DNA of 64,000 nt, taken from NCBI RefSeq assembly GCF_003967515.1, contig NZ_BIFQ01000001.1:868001-932000 (forward strand). The letters are read 5' to 3'. This stretch comes from Dictyobacter aurantiacus. GTDB lineage: Bacteria; Chloroflexota; Ktedonobacteria; Ktedonobacterales; Ktedonobacteraceae. A program made the translations under genes and the position numbers. This document shows, piece by piece, positions 44,045 through 53,160 of this stretch. Each line of letters opens with the position of its first letter. Within the stretch, counting starts at the first letter, position 1. The notes below the pieces were generated by a model. That model was not told the DNA's origin and did no database searches. It saw only the letters and a program-made list of their open reading frames with translations.

Positions 44045-46657
44045 CTATACCTCACGCGAACGACCAAAGCGGCGCAAGCGTAGCGAATTGCTGATGACCG
44101 TCACCGATGAGAGCGCCATGGCGGCCGCCGCGAAGATTGGCGCTTGCTCTTTCAAGAAGGGGATCAACGGAGACAAGATCGCCGTTGGGATCAAGATCAC
44201 GTTGTAGGCAAAGGCCCAGAAGAGGTTCTGCTTGATGGTGCGCAGCGTTGCCTGCGAGAGAGCCAGCGCCGTCGCAATGCTCTTCAAGTTTCCCTTCACC
44301 AGCGTGATATCGGATGCCTCCATCGCCACATCGGTTCCGGTGCCCATCGCGATCCCGGCATCAGCCTGGACGAGGGCGGGAGCGTCATTGATGCCATCAC
44401 CCGCAAACGCGACCAGCATACCCTGCTCCTGCAGCCGTTTGACCTGATTGGCTTTATCGCCGGGCAACACTTCCGCCAGCACATGCTCGGAGGGAATGCC
44501 AACGCTCTCGGCGATGGCCAGGGCCGTTCGCCGATTGTCCCCGGTAATCATCCAGACCTGCCGTCCCTGCGCATGCAGGCGCGCCACCGCTTCCTGCGAC
44601 CCCACTTTGATCGTATCAGCGACCGCGATGATGCCCGCCAACGTGCCATCAACTGCGATCAGCATGGCCGTTTTCCCCTGGGCCTCCAATCGGGTCAGGT
44701 ACTCCTCCGCGCCTGAGGTCTCAATGCCCTGCTCGCCAAGCAGGCTCCGTGTTCCGATCAGGAGCGTATGCCCCTCCACCGTGGCGTGCAGACCTCGCCC
44801 GGCCAACGCGGTGATATGCTCAGGATAGTGGCTGAGAGCAAGTCCTCGGTTCTTTGCCCCCTCGACGATAGCCGCGGCCAGCGGATGCTCTGATCCCTGT
44901 TCCGCCAGCGCCGCCAGGCGCAGCACCTCCTGCTCGGATAGATCAGAAAGGGGAAGCAGATCCGTCAGTTCGGGTTTCCCTTTGGTGATCGTCCCCGTCT
45001 TGTCCAGGAGCACGGCCCGCACGGCCTGAATGCGCTCCAGGCTTTCACCGCCCTTAATGAGGATACCCTGTTCGGCCCCCTTGCCTGTCCCCACCATAAT
45101 GGCCGTCGGCGTCGCTAATCCAAGCGCACAGGGACAGGCCACGACCAGGACCGCTACCGCCGCCACGATGGCGGTAATCCAGGCGTTGCTGCTCCTGGTA
45201 TCCATCATGCTCATGCCCGCCATAGGAATACCGATGGTGTGACCGACAATGGCCCAGACGATAAAGGTCAGGGCCGCAATGGCCAGCACGATGGGAACGA
45301 AGATGCTCGAAATGGTATCCGCCAGGCGCTGAATAGGAGCCTTGGAGCCCTGCGCCTGCTCCACCATGCGAATGATATGAGCCAGCACGGTATCGGCACC
45401 GACTTTGGTCGCCCGCATCTGCAAGAGCCCCTGCTGATTCACCGTCGCGCCAACGAGCGCGTCACCCACACCTTTTTCGACCGGGAGACTTTCGCCGGTA
45501 ATCATCGACTCATCAACGGACGAGTGACCAGAAATCACCTCGCCATCCACCGGGATCTTCTCACCAGGACGCACCAGCAGGGTCCACCCTGCCTGGACCT
45601 GCTCAATGGGCAGATCCATCTCGTGGCCATCACGCAAGACGTGGGCGGTACGAGCCTGCAAGCCGATCAGCTTTTTGATGGCATCATTGGTCTGCCCCTT
45701 CGCGCGCGCCTCCAGGTATTTTCCCAGGAAGATGAGGGTAATAATCAACGCCGTTGTATCGTAAAAGGTCATGCCTCCCACAAGCTGTGGGAAAAACGTG
45801 GCGACCACGCTCAGGAAATACGAGGCGGTCGAGCCCAGCGAGACCAGCGTATCCATATTGGCACTCCCGTGGCGCAGCGTCTTGAGCGCCCCACGGTGGA
45901 ATTCCCATCCTACAAGCGCCCAGACGGGAGTGGTAAGGATCAACAAGAGAAGATTTTCTCCAGCGAAGCGATCCATGAAAAACATGCTCAGGATCACGAC
46001 CGGCAGAGATAACACGATCCCCAGGATGAGCAGGTTCCGCTTACGCCGCAGTTCAGCCTGCTTCTTGTGCGCTCGCTCGTCTTCCTGATCAACAGGGGAA
46101 TTCGTTATTTCTAGCTGCTCCACAGGAGTGGACACCCCATGTGTGTCAGGCGTGCGTTCCAGCGGCTCCGCCTTGTATCCAATGGCCTCGACCTTTTGCA
46201 CCAGCGCATCCAGATTGGTCTGGGTGGGATCATAGGTCACCACGCCACGCTCGGTGGCCAGATTGACCTGCGCATCCATGACACCAGCGACCTTCTTGAG
46301 TCCCTTTTCAATCCGCATGGCGCAGGAGGCACAGGTCATCCCTTCCAGCGCCAGCGTCGTTTGTATCTCATGCTCGGACGCTGAAGGTGATGTGGCAGGA
46401 GCAGTCAGGGGGATGGCTTTGTAGCCTACAGCCTCCACCTTCTGCACCATCGGCTCGACGCCAGTCAGCCCGGGATCATACGTCACAGTGGCCTTTTCCG
46501 CGGCCAGGTTCACCTGCGCGTCGATCACTCCGGGAACTTTCTTCAGTCCCTTCTCCACACGCATGGAGCAGGATGCGCAGGTCATGCCCTCGATCGCAAA
46601 GGCCGCCTGGCTCATAACGCGCTCAGATTCTTTTTCCTGATGAACATCTATCGTCAT
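44045..46657 (-). CDS. copA: Copper-exporting P1B-type ATPase with two HMA domains
   Basis: 870 residues. Two N-terminal HMA domains (GMTCASC with C27/C30, and again about residues 107-110), eight helices, the transmembrane CPC motif at 508-510, phosphorylated D552 in DKTGTIT, and the GDGIND hinge. It pumps Cu(I) out of the cytoplasm. The CsoR-like site 3 lies 30 bases upstream of the start. The 3' neighbour encodes a copper-site lipoprotein. Two HMA domains in tandem are common in Gram-positive-type CopA. Confidence 0.96.
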   Translation of the reverse strand: MTIDVHQEKESERVMSQAAFAIEGMTCASCSMRVEKGLKKVPGVIDAQVNLAAEKATVTYDPGLTGVEPMVQKVEAVGYKAIPLTAPATSPSASEHEIQTTLALEGMTCASCAMRIEKGLKKVAGVMDAQVNLATERGVVTYDPTQTNLDALVQKVEAIGYKAEPLERTPDTHGVSTPVEQLEITNSPVDQEDERAHKKQAELRRKRNLLILGIVLSLPVVILSMFFMDRFAGENLLLLILTTPVWALVGWEFHRGALKTLRHGSANMDTLVSLGSTASYFLSVVATFFPQLVGGMTFYDTTALIITLIFLGKYLEARAKGQTNDAIKKLIGLQARTAHVLRDGHEMDLPIEQVQAGWTLLVRPGEKIPVDGEVISGHSSVDESMITGESLPVEKGVGDALVGATVNQQGLLQMRATKVGADTVLAHIIRMVEQAQGSKAPIQRLADTISSIFVPIVLAIAALTFIVWAIVGHTIGIPMAGMSMMDTRSSNAWITAIVAAVAVLVVACPCALGLATPTAIMVGTGKGAEQGILIKGGESLERIQAVRAVLLDKTGTITKGKPELTDLLPLSDLSEQEVLRLAALAEQGSEHPLAAAIVEGAKNRGLALSHYPEHITALAGRGLHATVEGHTLLIGTRSLLGEQGIETSGAEEYLTRLEAQGKTAMLIAVDGTLAGIIAVADTIKVGSQEAVARLHAQGRQVWMITGDNRRTALAIAESVGIPSEHVLAEVLPGDKANQVKRLQEQGMLVAFAGDGINDAPALVQADAGIAMGTGTDVAMEASDITLVKGNLKSIATALALSQATLRTIKQNLFWAFAYNVILIPTAILSPLIPFLKEQAPIFAAAAMALSSVTVISNSLRLRRFGRSREV

Positions 46658-46683
46658 ACTGCATTCTCACCTATCTTGTATCA

Positions 46684-46710
46684 ATACCCACACCCCCCGC
46701 ATAGGGGTAT
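46684..46710 (-). promoter_or_regulatory. CsoR-like operator, site 3 (copA promoter)
   Basis: ATACCCACACCCC and AGGGGTAT arms around a short centre. It matches the TACCC ... GGGTA consensus of CsoR sites and lies just before the copA start. Confidence 0.65.
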
Positions 46711-46954
46711 GAGAAGAGTATAGTCAACGACATGCGCATTGTCAACAGTCTGCCATCACAAAAAAAATGAGTTCAGCGAGATATGTGAAACATGGATGGG
46801 ATGATGATGCAGAAAAAGTTAAATCCATCCGGTAGTGTGGTCTGCTTTTGCGGTATGAGGAGCAATCTATGGCGGAGGAAGTTCGACAAAGAGACAAAAG
46901 CGAACAGGTAAGAACAGGCAAGGTTTCTTGAGCAGAAGAGACAGAGACCCGGTG

Positions 46955-47398
46955 CTACTCAGCCTCTTCCTGGCGTCGTCGACGTGCGATTTCCTCATAG
47001 AGCTGGCGCGCCTGTTTTGCTGCCTGGGGATCCTGGATGGTATGAATGCCATCGAGCATCTCTCCCGAGAAACTGACAAAGAGATCTTCAAGAATCCGCC
47101 CCACGAAGTGCGAGATGAATTCCTGCTGGGTATAATTTGGGTAATACACATAGGCCTGATCCCACTTTTCCACACGCAGCAGCTTCTTCTTCGCCAGGCG
47201 CGCCATCGTGCTCATCACCGTTGTGTAGGCAATGCGCCGTCGCTCATAGAGCACCTCAAAAATATCTCGCACCATGGTCCCCTCATCGACTGGCCGGGCC
47301 CAGATAAGCTCCATGATTTCCGCTTCCAGATCACCCAACACTTTGCGAATGCCGGGGCGGTCAGGACGAAAACGACTCAAATCGACCACTACGTCCAT
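46955..47398 (-). CDS. BlaI/MecI/CopY-family repressor
   Basis: 147 residues. Winged-helix domain LGDLEAEIMELIWARPVDEGTMVRDIFEVL ... RRIAYTTVMSTMARLAKKKLL (given by its ends), followed by the dimerisation helices and a basic C-terminus (IARRRRQ). The Cys-rich copper motif of CopY (CxCxxxxCxC) is absent, so regulation is probably by proteolysis, as in BlaI, and fits the M56 peptidase at 41836. It lies 41 bases after the multicopper oxidase gene in the same direction. Confidence 0.85.
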   Translation of the reverse strand: MDVVVDLSRFRPDRPGIRKVLGDLEAEIMELIWARPVDEGTMVRDIFEVLYERRRIAYTTVMSTMARLAKKKLLRVEKWDQAYVYYPNYTQQEFISHFVGRILEDLFVSFSGEMLDGIHTIQDPQAAKQARQLYEEIARRRRQEEAE

Positions 47399-47439
47399 AC
47401 GAGTCGCCTTTCTCCCTTTTTCCTGGATACCAACCGCTG

Positions 47440-48939
47440 TTAACGGATCTTGATCACGCGCATCATACCAGCCGCCTGATGATAAGCATTGTGGCAGTGG
47501 AACGCCCAGACACCAGGATTATCTGACACCCAGGTAATGTTGACCTTCTGCATCGGATCAACCAGCACCGTATCCTTGATCGGCCCCCGGCCGGTCCCAT
47601 TCTCGACCTGAAAAAAGTGTCCATGCAGGTGCATGGGATGGGGCATCATACTCTGGTTACTGAACTGGAATTGCACCAGACGATCTTTTTGTAGCGCGAT
47701 CTGATCGGCTTGCGAAAACACCTGATCATTGATTTTCCAGACGTACTGTCCCATGCCCCCACTCAACTGTATCGGGAGGGTTTGATCAGGTTGGCCTGTC
47801 GGTGGCGTAGAGGTACCAGGGGCGGCTTGTAACATGGCGTACGTTAACATGTTGCGCTGCAATTCTGGTGGCAAAAAATCAGCGGGAGGTGGCGTTGCCG
47901 TACTTTCCTGATAGCGAAACAGCGCACGGGTCATGTTTTTTGCCCCCTCGACCTGCGCCGCCAGTTGCCAGACGCCCGGATTGTTTGCGGTCACCAGCAC
48001 ATCATAGCGTTCTCCCATGCCAATACGGATAGTATCAACATCCACGGGCTCAACTGGCTGCCCATCGGTGTGCGTGACGGTCATGCGATGACCATTGAGA
48101 GCCAGATGATAGATGGTTGCCGCGGAGGCATTGATGAAGCGCACGCGAATCCTGTGTCCCTTGCGGACGTTGATCGTGAAGGGATGGTCGCTGGCTTTCC
48201 CATTGATAAGGTACAGGGGATACAGAAGATCTGGTGGGACCTGCATCGCCATCGAACCGCCCATCCCGCCCATCCCATTCATACCCGACATGTTATCGCC
48301 CCCGGCGATCAATTGTTTCAAAGCGGCCGACGGGTTTCCCGGTCCTCCGGGTACTCCATCCAGCCAATCATCCAGAAGCAGCACCACATCTTGATCGTAA
48401 TTTTTCGTTTCTTTCGGATCTTCAACAATGAATGGACCGTATAACCCGCGATCCAGTTGCAATCCCACATGTGAATGGTAAAAGTACGTTCCAGCACTGG
48501 GAACGACAAAATGATAGGTAAATGTATGCCCAGGGTTGATGGCGGGTTGCGTCACTCCATCAACCCCATCCATGGCATTGACAATCGGGACCCCATGCCA
48601 ATGAATCGTTGTTCCCTCACTCACATGGTTATTGACGGTAGCCCGAAGTGTATCACCCACATTCACCCTGATTTCAGGACCGGGAAGACCTCCGTTATAT
48701 GCCCAGGTGGAAACCAGGTGTCCACCCACAAGAAGCTGTGTTGGCGCCGGATTCAATGTATAGACATGAACTTTCCCGGTGCTGGAGGCATGCGGGAATG
48801 TCGATCTCCCATCGGCTTGCGTCGGTTGCACCCCACAGGCATCCAACGCGATCATACCTGCCACCATACCGCTCCCTACACCCACATATTTTAAAAACTG
48901 ACGGCGTGTTACGCCTGTGCATTGCATTTCATTGTTCAT
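47440..48939 (-). CDS. Tat-exported multicopper oxidase
   Basis: 499 residues. Tat signal RRQFLKYVGVG at residues 12-22 with an apparent lipobox-like LDAC behind it. All four copper motifs are present: TTIHWHGVP, YFYHSHVG, HPMHLHGHFF and WAFHCHNAYHQAAGMM, giving type 1, 2 and 3 sites. A Met/Gly-rich loop (NMSGMNGMGGMGGSMAM) near residue 215 resembles copper-binding insertions of CueO/CopA-type oxidases. It likely oxidises Cu(I) outside the cell membrane. First gene before the BlaI-type repressor. A palindromic candidate operator lies about 130 bases upstream. Confidence 0.92.
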   Translation of the reverse strand: MNNEMQCTGVTRRQFLKYVGVGSGMVAGMIALDACGVQPTQADGRSTFPHASSTGKVHVYTLNPAPTQLLVGGHLVSTWAYNGGLPGPEIRVNVGDTLRATVNNHVSEGTTIHWHGVPIVNAMDGVDGVTQPAINPGHTFTYHFVVPSAGTYFYHSHVGLQLDRGLYGPFIVEDPKETKNYDQDVVLLLDDWLDGVPGGPGNPSAALKQLIAGGDNMSGMNGMGGMGGSMAMQVPPDLLYPLYLINGKASDHPFTINVRKGHRIRVRFINASAATIYHLALNGHRMTVTHTDGQPVEPVDVDTIRIGMGERYDVLVTANNPGVWQLAAQVEGAKNMTRALFRYQESTATPPPADFLPPELQRNMLTYAMLQAAPGTSTPPTGQPDQTLPIQLSGGMGQYVWKINDQVFSQADQIALQKDRLVQFQFSNQSMMPHPMHLHGHFFQVENGTGRGPIKDTVLVDPMQKVNITWVSDNPGVWAFHCHNAYHQAAGMMRVIKIR

Positions 48940-49070
48940 ACATATTTCTTCCTACTATCGAACATGACAATCATCGAGCCTCATTCCTTTGGCTCGACGC
49001 CTCCAACCAACGCATATCCTCAGGGCTTCCATGATCGAGCAAGATGCCTTATCATGGAAGAGCGCAGTCC

Positions 49071-49092
49071 TACTACCAGGTAGTATACTACC
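49071..49092. promoter_or_regulatory. Overlapping palindromes TACTACC/GGTAGTA upstream of the multicopper oxidase
   Basis: TACTACC-A-GGTAGTA followed by a second TACTACC makes two overlapping inverted repeats (49071-49085 and 49079-49092). It lies in the promoter region of the minus-strand oxidase gene and is a candidate site for the BlaI-type repressor. Confidence 0.5.
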
Positions 49093-49210
49093 GCCAATAG
49101 TATCTGTCCCGTAAAAAATGTTCTCATAGGAAATTCAGGTAATCACACTGGCAACAGTTCTCAACGATTGTGCCGTCAATGTACACGAACAGGAGCCGTA
49201 TTGCCTTTTC

Positions 49211-49474
49211 CTATGATGATCGATAGAAGTCAGCATTGATTTGAATAAACTGCTTCCACTCGTTGGGAACAGCCGACTCTTCAAAAATGGCAGTGACAGG
49301 GCATGCTGGCTCACAGGCACCACAATCAATGCACTCATCAGGATTGATATAAAGCTGTTCCGCCTCCGCGAAACCTGGCTCTGCTGGCGCCGGATGAATA
49401 CAGTCAACAGGACAAACATCAACACAAGAGGCGTCTTTGACGCCAATGCACGGAAAGGTAATGACATAGGTCAT
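49211..49474 (-). CDS. Ferredoxin with two Fe-S clusters (7Fe/8Fe type)
   Basis: 87 residues. First cluster Cys in CIGVKDASCVDVCPVDC, second in CIDCGACEPACPVTA, followed by a short helical C-terminus. This is the bacterial 3Fe-4S/4Fe-4S or 2[4Fe-4S] ferredoxin pattern of Thermus/Mycobacterium type. It transfers electrons in the cytoplasm. It is monocistronic between the copper genes, with a good AAGGAGA site before the ATG. The partner is not evident here. Confidence 0.92.
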   Translation of the reverse strand: MTYVITFPCIGVKDASCVDVCPVDCIHPAPAEPGFAEAEQLYINPDECIDCGACEPACPVTAIFEESAVPNEWKQFIQINADFYRSS

Positions 49475-49893
49475 GGTTTAGTTCTCCTTGCTGGACAAGC
49501 AGCAGCCATCAATACACACAAAACGTCATTGTTGTCATAGCGAAGAGATACATCATAGCGTACAGAAAATATATCGTCTGCTGCTGATGCTCCCCTGAGT
49601 GCATGCTGAATGTGAGCTGAAGATATGACACAGCGCCGATGCGCCCAGGAACAACCCTTTCTGCTTGTCTGATTGCCTCCACTATTCTCAGACATTTGCC
49701 AGGTGCCACGGTGAGTAAACACCCCATCGAACAGACACGGCACGTCAGCCAATCCACAGGCCTCCCTCAGCCCTCCCTCAGTTGGCACACCCACACTAGA
49801 GAGAGAAACTATTCTTTAGGCAGACGTGATAGGAAACAAGCACAGCCCGATGCGATGAACTCATCGAAAAAACACATTGAAAGGTAACCTCCC
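49475..49893. other. Gene-free stretch
   Basis: About 420 bases with no supported gene or RNA; short frames have no coding character. It should contain the divergent promoters of the ferredoxin and the HMA-like gene. Confidence 0.4.
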
Positions 49894-50118
49894 ATGAAGA
49901 CACAGCACATAACCATTCCCATAGAAGATCTCCGCTGCGGTGGATCGCTGCAGGTAGAACGAGCACTCGCGCATCTACCTGGTATAATCTACGCCTATGT
50001 CAATCCCACAATCGAAATGGCGTACATAGAGTATGATCCGAATCAGGTGAACCAGGAACAGTGCACACACACCATAGAGCAAGCAGGATTTCGGGCGGGG
50101 CCCCCATGTCTCCGCTGA
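49894..50118 (+). CDS. HMA-like domain protein without the CxxC metal site
   Basis: 74 residues with the ferredoxin-like beta-alpha-beta-beta-alpha-beta plan of HMA chaperones: ITIPIEDLRCGGSLQVERALAHLPGI, AYVNPTIEMAYIEYDPNQV and HTIEQAGFRAG. Where CopZ has C-x-x-C this protein has R-C-G-G-S, leaving one Cys in the loop; other Cys lie at the helix 2 start and at the end (PPC). It may bind a different metal, use a single thiol, or act as a regulator of the permease encoded 220 bases downstream. Confidence 0.65.
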   Translation: MKTQHITIPIEDLRCGGSLQVERALAHLPGIIYAYVNPTIEMAYIEYDPNQVNQEQCTHTIEQAGFRAGPPCLR

Positions 50119-50339
50119 AAAGAGTGCGTCCCCACCGCATTCGACTTTGAATCGAGCGTTTGTACTCAGTCACCAAGTAGCAGGGTTCTACCGTGTTACT
50201 AAGAAATGACTATAGTACAAGCTCACGATGAAAGGTTTTGTAACGTGTCTTCTCATCATTTCCACGCAATGTATTCCTCAATAGCAAGGCAGGCAGATTC
50301 CATACAGGGCCAACAAATGATTCTTCAACAGAAGGTGAA

Positions 50340-51533
50340 ATGATTATGCAAATCATCAATAGTATTGGGCAGGCCCTTTTTATGGCTTTCAGCATGTTCT
50401 GGGAGATTCTGTGGCCGCTGATTCTTGGCTTTACCCTCTCTGGCATTATTCAGGCCGTCGTATCCCATCAATCGATCGCCAGGGCGTTGGGTGGTGACTC
50501 GCCAAAGCACCTGGGGCTGGCCACGCTCTTTGGTATCGCTTCCAGTTCCTGCTCGTATGCAGCGGTTGCCCTGGCGCGCTCCATCTTTCAAAAAGGTGCC
50601 AGCTTTACCGCAGCCATGGTCTTTCAATTATCCTCCACCAACCTGGTCATCGAACTGGGCATTATTCTGATCGTCTTAATGGGCTGGCAGTTTATGGTGG
50701 CCGAGTATCTCGGTGGTCTGCTGATGGTGATCTTGCTGGCGCTGATTTTCCGATTGACCCTGACTCGGCGCATGGTAGAAAGAGCACGGGCGCAGGCAGA
50801 AAAAGGGATGATGGGAAAGATGGAGGGGCATGCTGCTATGGACATGAGCGTCTCGGGCAGCTCATTCTGGAATAAGCTCTTCAGCGGCAAAGGTTTGACC
50901 GCGGTCAGCAACTACTTTGTGATGGATTGGGCCTCGGTCTGGGTCGATATCGCTCTGGGTCTACTCATCTCGGGTGCGCTGGCAGCCTGGGTGCCGGATT
51001 CGTTCTGGCAGGCCTTCTTCCTCTCTAACAATCCCACCCTGGCAAAGATCGAGGGCCCGCTGATGGGTCCGCTGGTGGCCATGGTAAGTTTCGTCTGCTC
51101 GGTAGGCAATGTGCCGCTGGCCGCGGTCCTATGGCGCGGAGGGATCAGCTTTGGTGGTGTCGTCAGCTTTATCTTTGCCGACCTGATTATCCTGCCTATT
51201 CTGGATATCTATCGCAAGTATTACAGTTGGAAGACAATGGGCTACATTCTGGTTACCATGTATATCACCATGGCCGTCGCGGGTTATGTGATCGAGTTCC
51301 TGTTCGCCGCGCTGGGGATTATCCCTCAGAACCGCAACGTCGTGGCGATTACCGAAGGGGTTCATTGGAACTACACCACCGTCCTCAACATCATCTTCCT
51401 GGTACTGGCGGCCCTGATGGTGATCCGCTTCCTGCGCACCGGTGGCCTCTCCATGCTCAAAATGATGAACACACCGGCGGAACAGATGGATCATCATGAC
51501 CATGAGCATCACAGTATGGATGGGGCTGATTAA
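50340..51533 (+). CDS. DUF318/UPF0718-type permease with His-rich tail
   Basis: 397 residues, eight to nine helices in two halves separated by a cytoplasmic loop with MEGHAAMDMS. Signature segments: GFTLSGIIQAVVSH, GIASSSCSYAAVALARSIFQKGASFTAAMVFQLSSTN (with SSCSYA) and SFVCSVGNVPLAAVLWRGGISFGG. This is the YraQ/ArsP-like permease family, known to export organoarsenicals and perhaps metals or sulfur compounds. The C-terminus ends in DHHDHEHHSMD, a metal-binding-like tail. The paired Cys in the SSCSYA and FVCSVG helices could form the substrate path. Substrate uncertain; copper or arsenic are guesses from context. Confidence 0.8.
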   Translation: MIMQIINSIGQALFMAFSMFWEILWPLILGFTLSGIIQAVVSHQSIARALGGDSPKHLGLATLFGIASSSCSYAAVALARSIFQKGASFTAAMVFQLSSTNLVIELGIILIVLMGWQFMVAEYLGGLLMVILLALIFRLTLTRRMVERARAQAEKGMMGKMEGHAAMDMSVSGSSFWNKLFSGKGLTAVSNYFVMDWASVWVDIALGLLISGALAAWVPDSFWQAFFLSNNPTLAKIEGPLMGPLVAMVSFVCSVGNVPLAAVLWRGGISFGGVVSFIFADLIILPILDIYRKYYSWKTMGYILVTMYITMAVAGYVIEFLFAALGIIPQNRNVVAITEGVHWNYTTVLNIIFLVLAALMVIRFLRTGGLSMLKMMNTPAEQMDHHDHEHHSMDGAD

Positions 51534-51780
51534 TCTCTCATTGAAACAACGGACCAGGCCAATCTTATTACACGTTGGCCCTTGTACATCTCACCGTTAT
51601 TAGAGTTGGAGTACACGCTGCTCACCAGTACGGTACATTATATGCTGTAGAACAATAGAAAGGTAGAACCACATCATACTATGCATCGGGAAAGGAGAAG
51701 AGAGGCATCAGCCCTGGAACCAGAGCACTTCCTTCTCTCTCCTACTGCAGGTGATCGTGTTCATCTCTCCTTGCTTTATC

Positions 51781-52080
51781 TCAGGCTTCCCTCAAGCTTC
51801 CCTGTCGATGCAACGCGATCCGCTTTCCGCTAAAAGTTTCCCAACACCAACCAAACAGATAGGCGCTCAACCATGCTATCACCACCAGTACGATCCCTCC
51901 AAGGAAAAAGTTGCCCCAGGTAAGATGCCAGGTCCCCATCACCGTCAATCCATGCATCCACCAGGTGGTCACGTCAAGCGCAAAGGCTGGAAAGATCGCA
52001 ACTACAAGCGAGCAGACGGTCCAAAGAATAGCGACAGTGACAGCAAATGCATTTGCCAGGGCGATTTTCTCTTCTTTCAT
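51781..52080 (-). CDS. Small membrane protein, DUF5676-like
   Basis: 99 residues with three hydrophobic segments: ANAFAVTVAILWTVCSLVVAIFP, an amphipathic TTWWMHGLTVMG stretch and TWGNFFLGGIVLVVIAWLSAYLFGW. The NAFAVT start and HGL motif resemble DUF5676 membrane proteins, which often sit among metal-resistance genes. It is followed downstream in transcription by nothing on this strand; a 33-residue membrane microprotein precedes it (52122). Function unknown. Confidence 0.6.
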   Translation of the reverse strand: MKEEKIALANAFAVTVAILWTVCSLVVAIFPAFALDVTTWWMHGLTVMGTWHLTWGNFFLGGIVLVVIAWLSAYLFGWCWETFSGKRIALHRQGSLREA

Positions 52081-52121
52081 AACTACTCACCTTTCTTCAT
52101 GCAACCGTAACAGAAACTGGC

Positions 52122-52223
52122 CTACCTGCTACCTGGTTTCGAGATCCAATTGAGAAGCATCAGAAAAACGATCACACACAGAATCACCAGGGCAATAATG
52201 ATGACATCGATGAATGGCCCCAT
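52122..52223 (-). CDS. 33-residue single-helix membrane microprotein
   Basis: MGPFIDVIIIALVILCVIVFLMLL and a short polar end, ending at TAG 52122-52124. GGAAGGAGGAAGG lies 4-8 bases before the ATG, one of the best ribosome sites in the window. It is 41 bases before the DUF5676-like gene on the same strand and probably in one transcript. Short single-helix proteins of this type often modulate larger membrane partners. Confidence 0.6.
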   Translation of the reverse strand: MGPFIDVIIIALVILCVIVFLMLLNWISKPGSR

Positions 52224-52479
52224 GAGCCTTCCTCCTTCCGCGCTTTTCCGCGGTCACCTACCTTCCAGGAGCAACACCGGTCCATCTACAGGAACTATAG
52301 CTCCCCTTTCTGAGGCAGCGCTGAGTAGCCCCTGAGGGGCACCTGAAGATGCGGATCAGGTGTGACGTTGTTGTGACCCGGTGGAGAGAGCTTGTGACAA
52401 GATGGTGATAATTCCGATCTACAATCTCTCTGGGACAATGATTAGAGGGAGGCTTGGATCTGGAAGGAGAGCATTCCCC

Positions 52480-53157
52480 ATGTCTATGCAACACCATATT
52501 CTGGTCATAGATGATGATCCGGCGATCACGAGCCTGTTGAAACGTGGCTTATCGTATGAAGGCTTCGTGGTCGAAACCGCCTGCACAGGGCGCGAGGGGC
52601 TTGCCGCTGCCCGGGAACGTCCCTCAGATCTGGTAATCCTGGATGTGATGATGCCCGGTCTGGATGGCTATGAGGTGCTGAGCCGGTTGCGTGCAGCCGA
52701 TGAGCAGATGCCCGTGCTCATGCTCACCGCAAAGGATGCCCCATCCGACCAGGTACAGGGGCTCTCTGCGGGGGCCGACGATTACGTCACCAAACCATTC
52801 CCATTTGAAGTCTTGCTGGCACGCATTCGATCGCTATTGCGGCGGCAACAGCTCGACCACCCGTCCGTGCTCCACTTTGCGGACCTTTCCCTGGATACAG
52901 GTAGCCATGTGGTGCAGCGTGGGTCGCGCGAGGTTTCCCTGACCAGTCTGGAATTCAAGCTGCTCCAGGAATTCCTCATCCATCCGCGTCAGGTGCTTTC
53001 TAAGGATGTACTGCTCGATCGGGTCTGGGGTTACGACTTCGATGCCAACGTGGTAGAGGTCTACATCAAGCAGCTCCGGCAAAAGTTGGAGGCGAGGGGC
53101 GAGCCGCGCCTGATCCAGACGATCCGCAATGTTGGGTACGTGCTGCGGGAGTCCTGA
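52480..53157 (+). CDS. OmpR/PhoB-family response regulator
   Basis: 225 residues. Receiver: DDDP near residue 12, phosphorylated Asp in LVILDVMMPG, LMLTAKD and the TKPF Lys. Winged helix: VSLTSLEFKLLQEFLIHPRQVLSKDVLLDRVWG and the recognition region NVVEVYIKQLRQKLE (given in part). ATG at 52480 follows GGAAGGAGA by about 9 bases. It is directly followed by its kinase (3 bases apart). Location next to the copper island suggests a metal or envelope signal (inference). Confidence 0.93.
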   Translation: MSMQHHILVIDDDPAITSLLKRGLSYEGFVVETACTGREGLAAARERPSDLVILDVMMPGLDGYEVLSRLRAADEQMPVLMLTAKDAPSDQVQGLSAGADDYVTKPFPFEVLLARIRSLLRRQQLDHPSVLHFADLSLDTGSHVVQRGSREVSLTSLEFKLLQEFLIHPRQVLSKDVLLDRVWGYDFDANVVEVYIKQLRQKLEARGEPRLIQTIRNVGYVLRES

Positions 53158-53160
53158 CTG

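Noticed and set aside
49135..49467. 110-codon minus-strand frame overlapping the ferredoxin
   Set aside because: It is an alternate frame over the ferredoxin, whose Cys motifs are intact.
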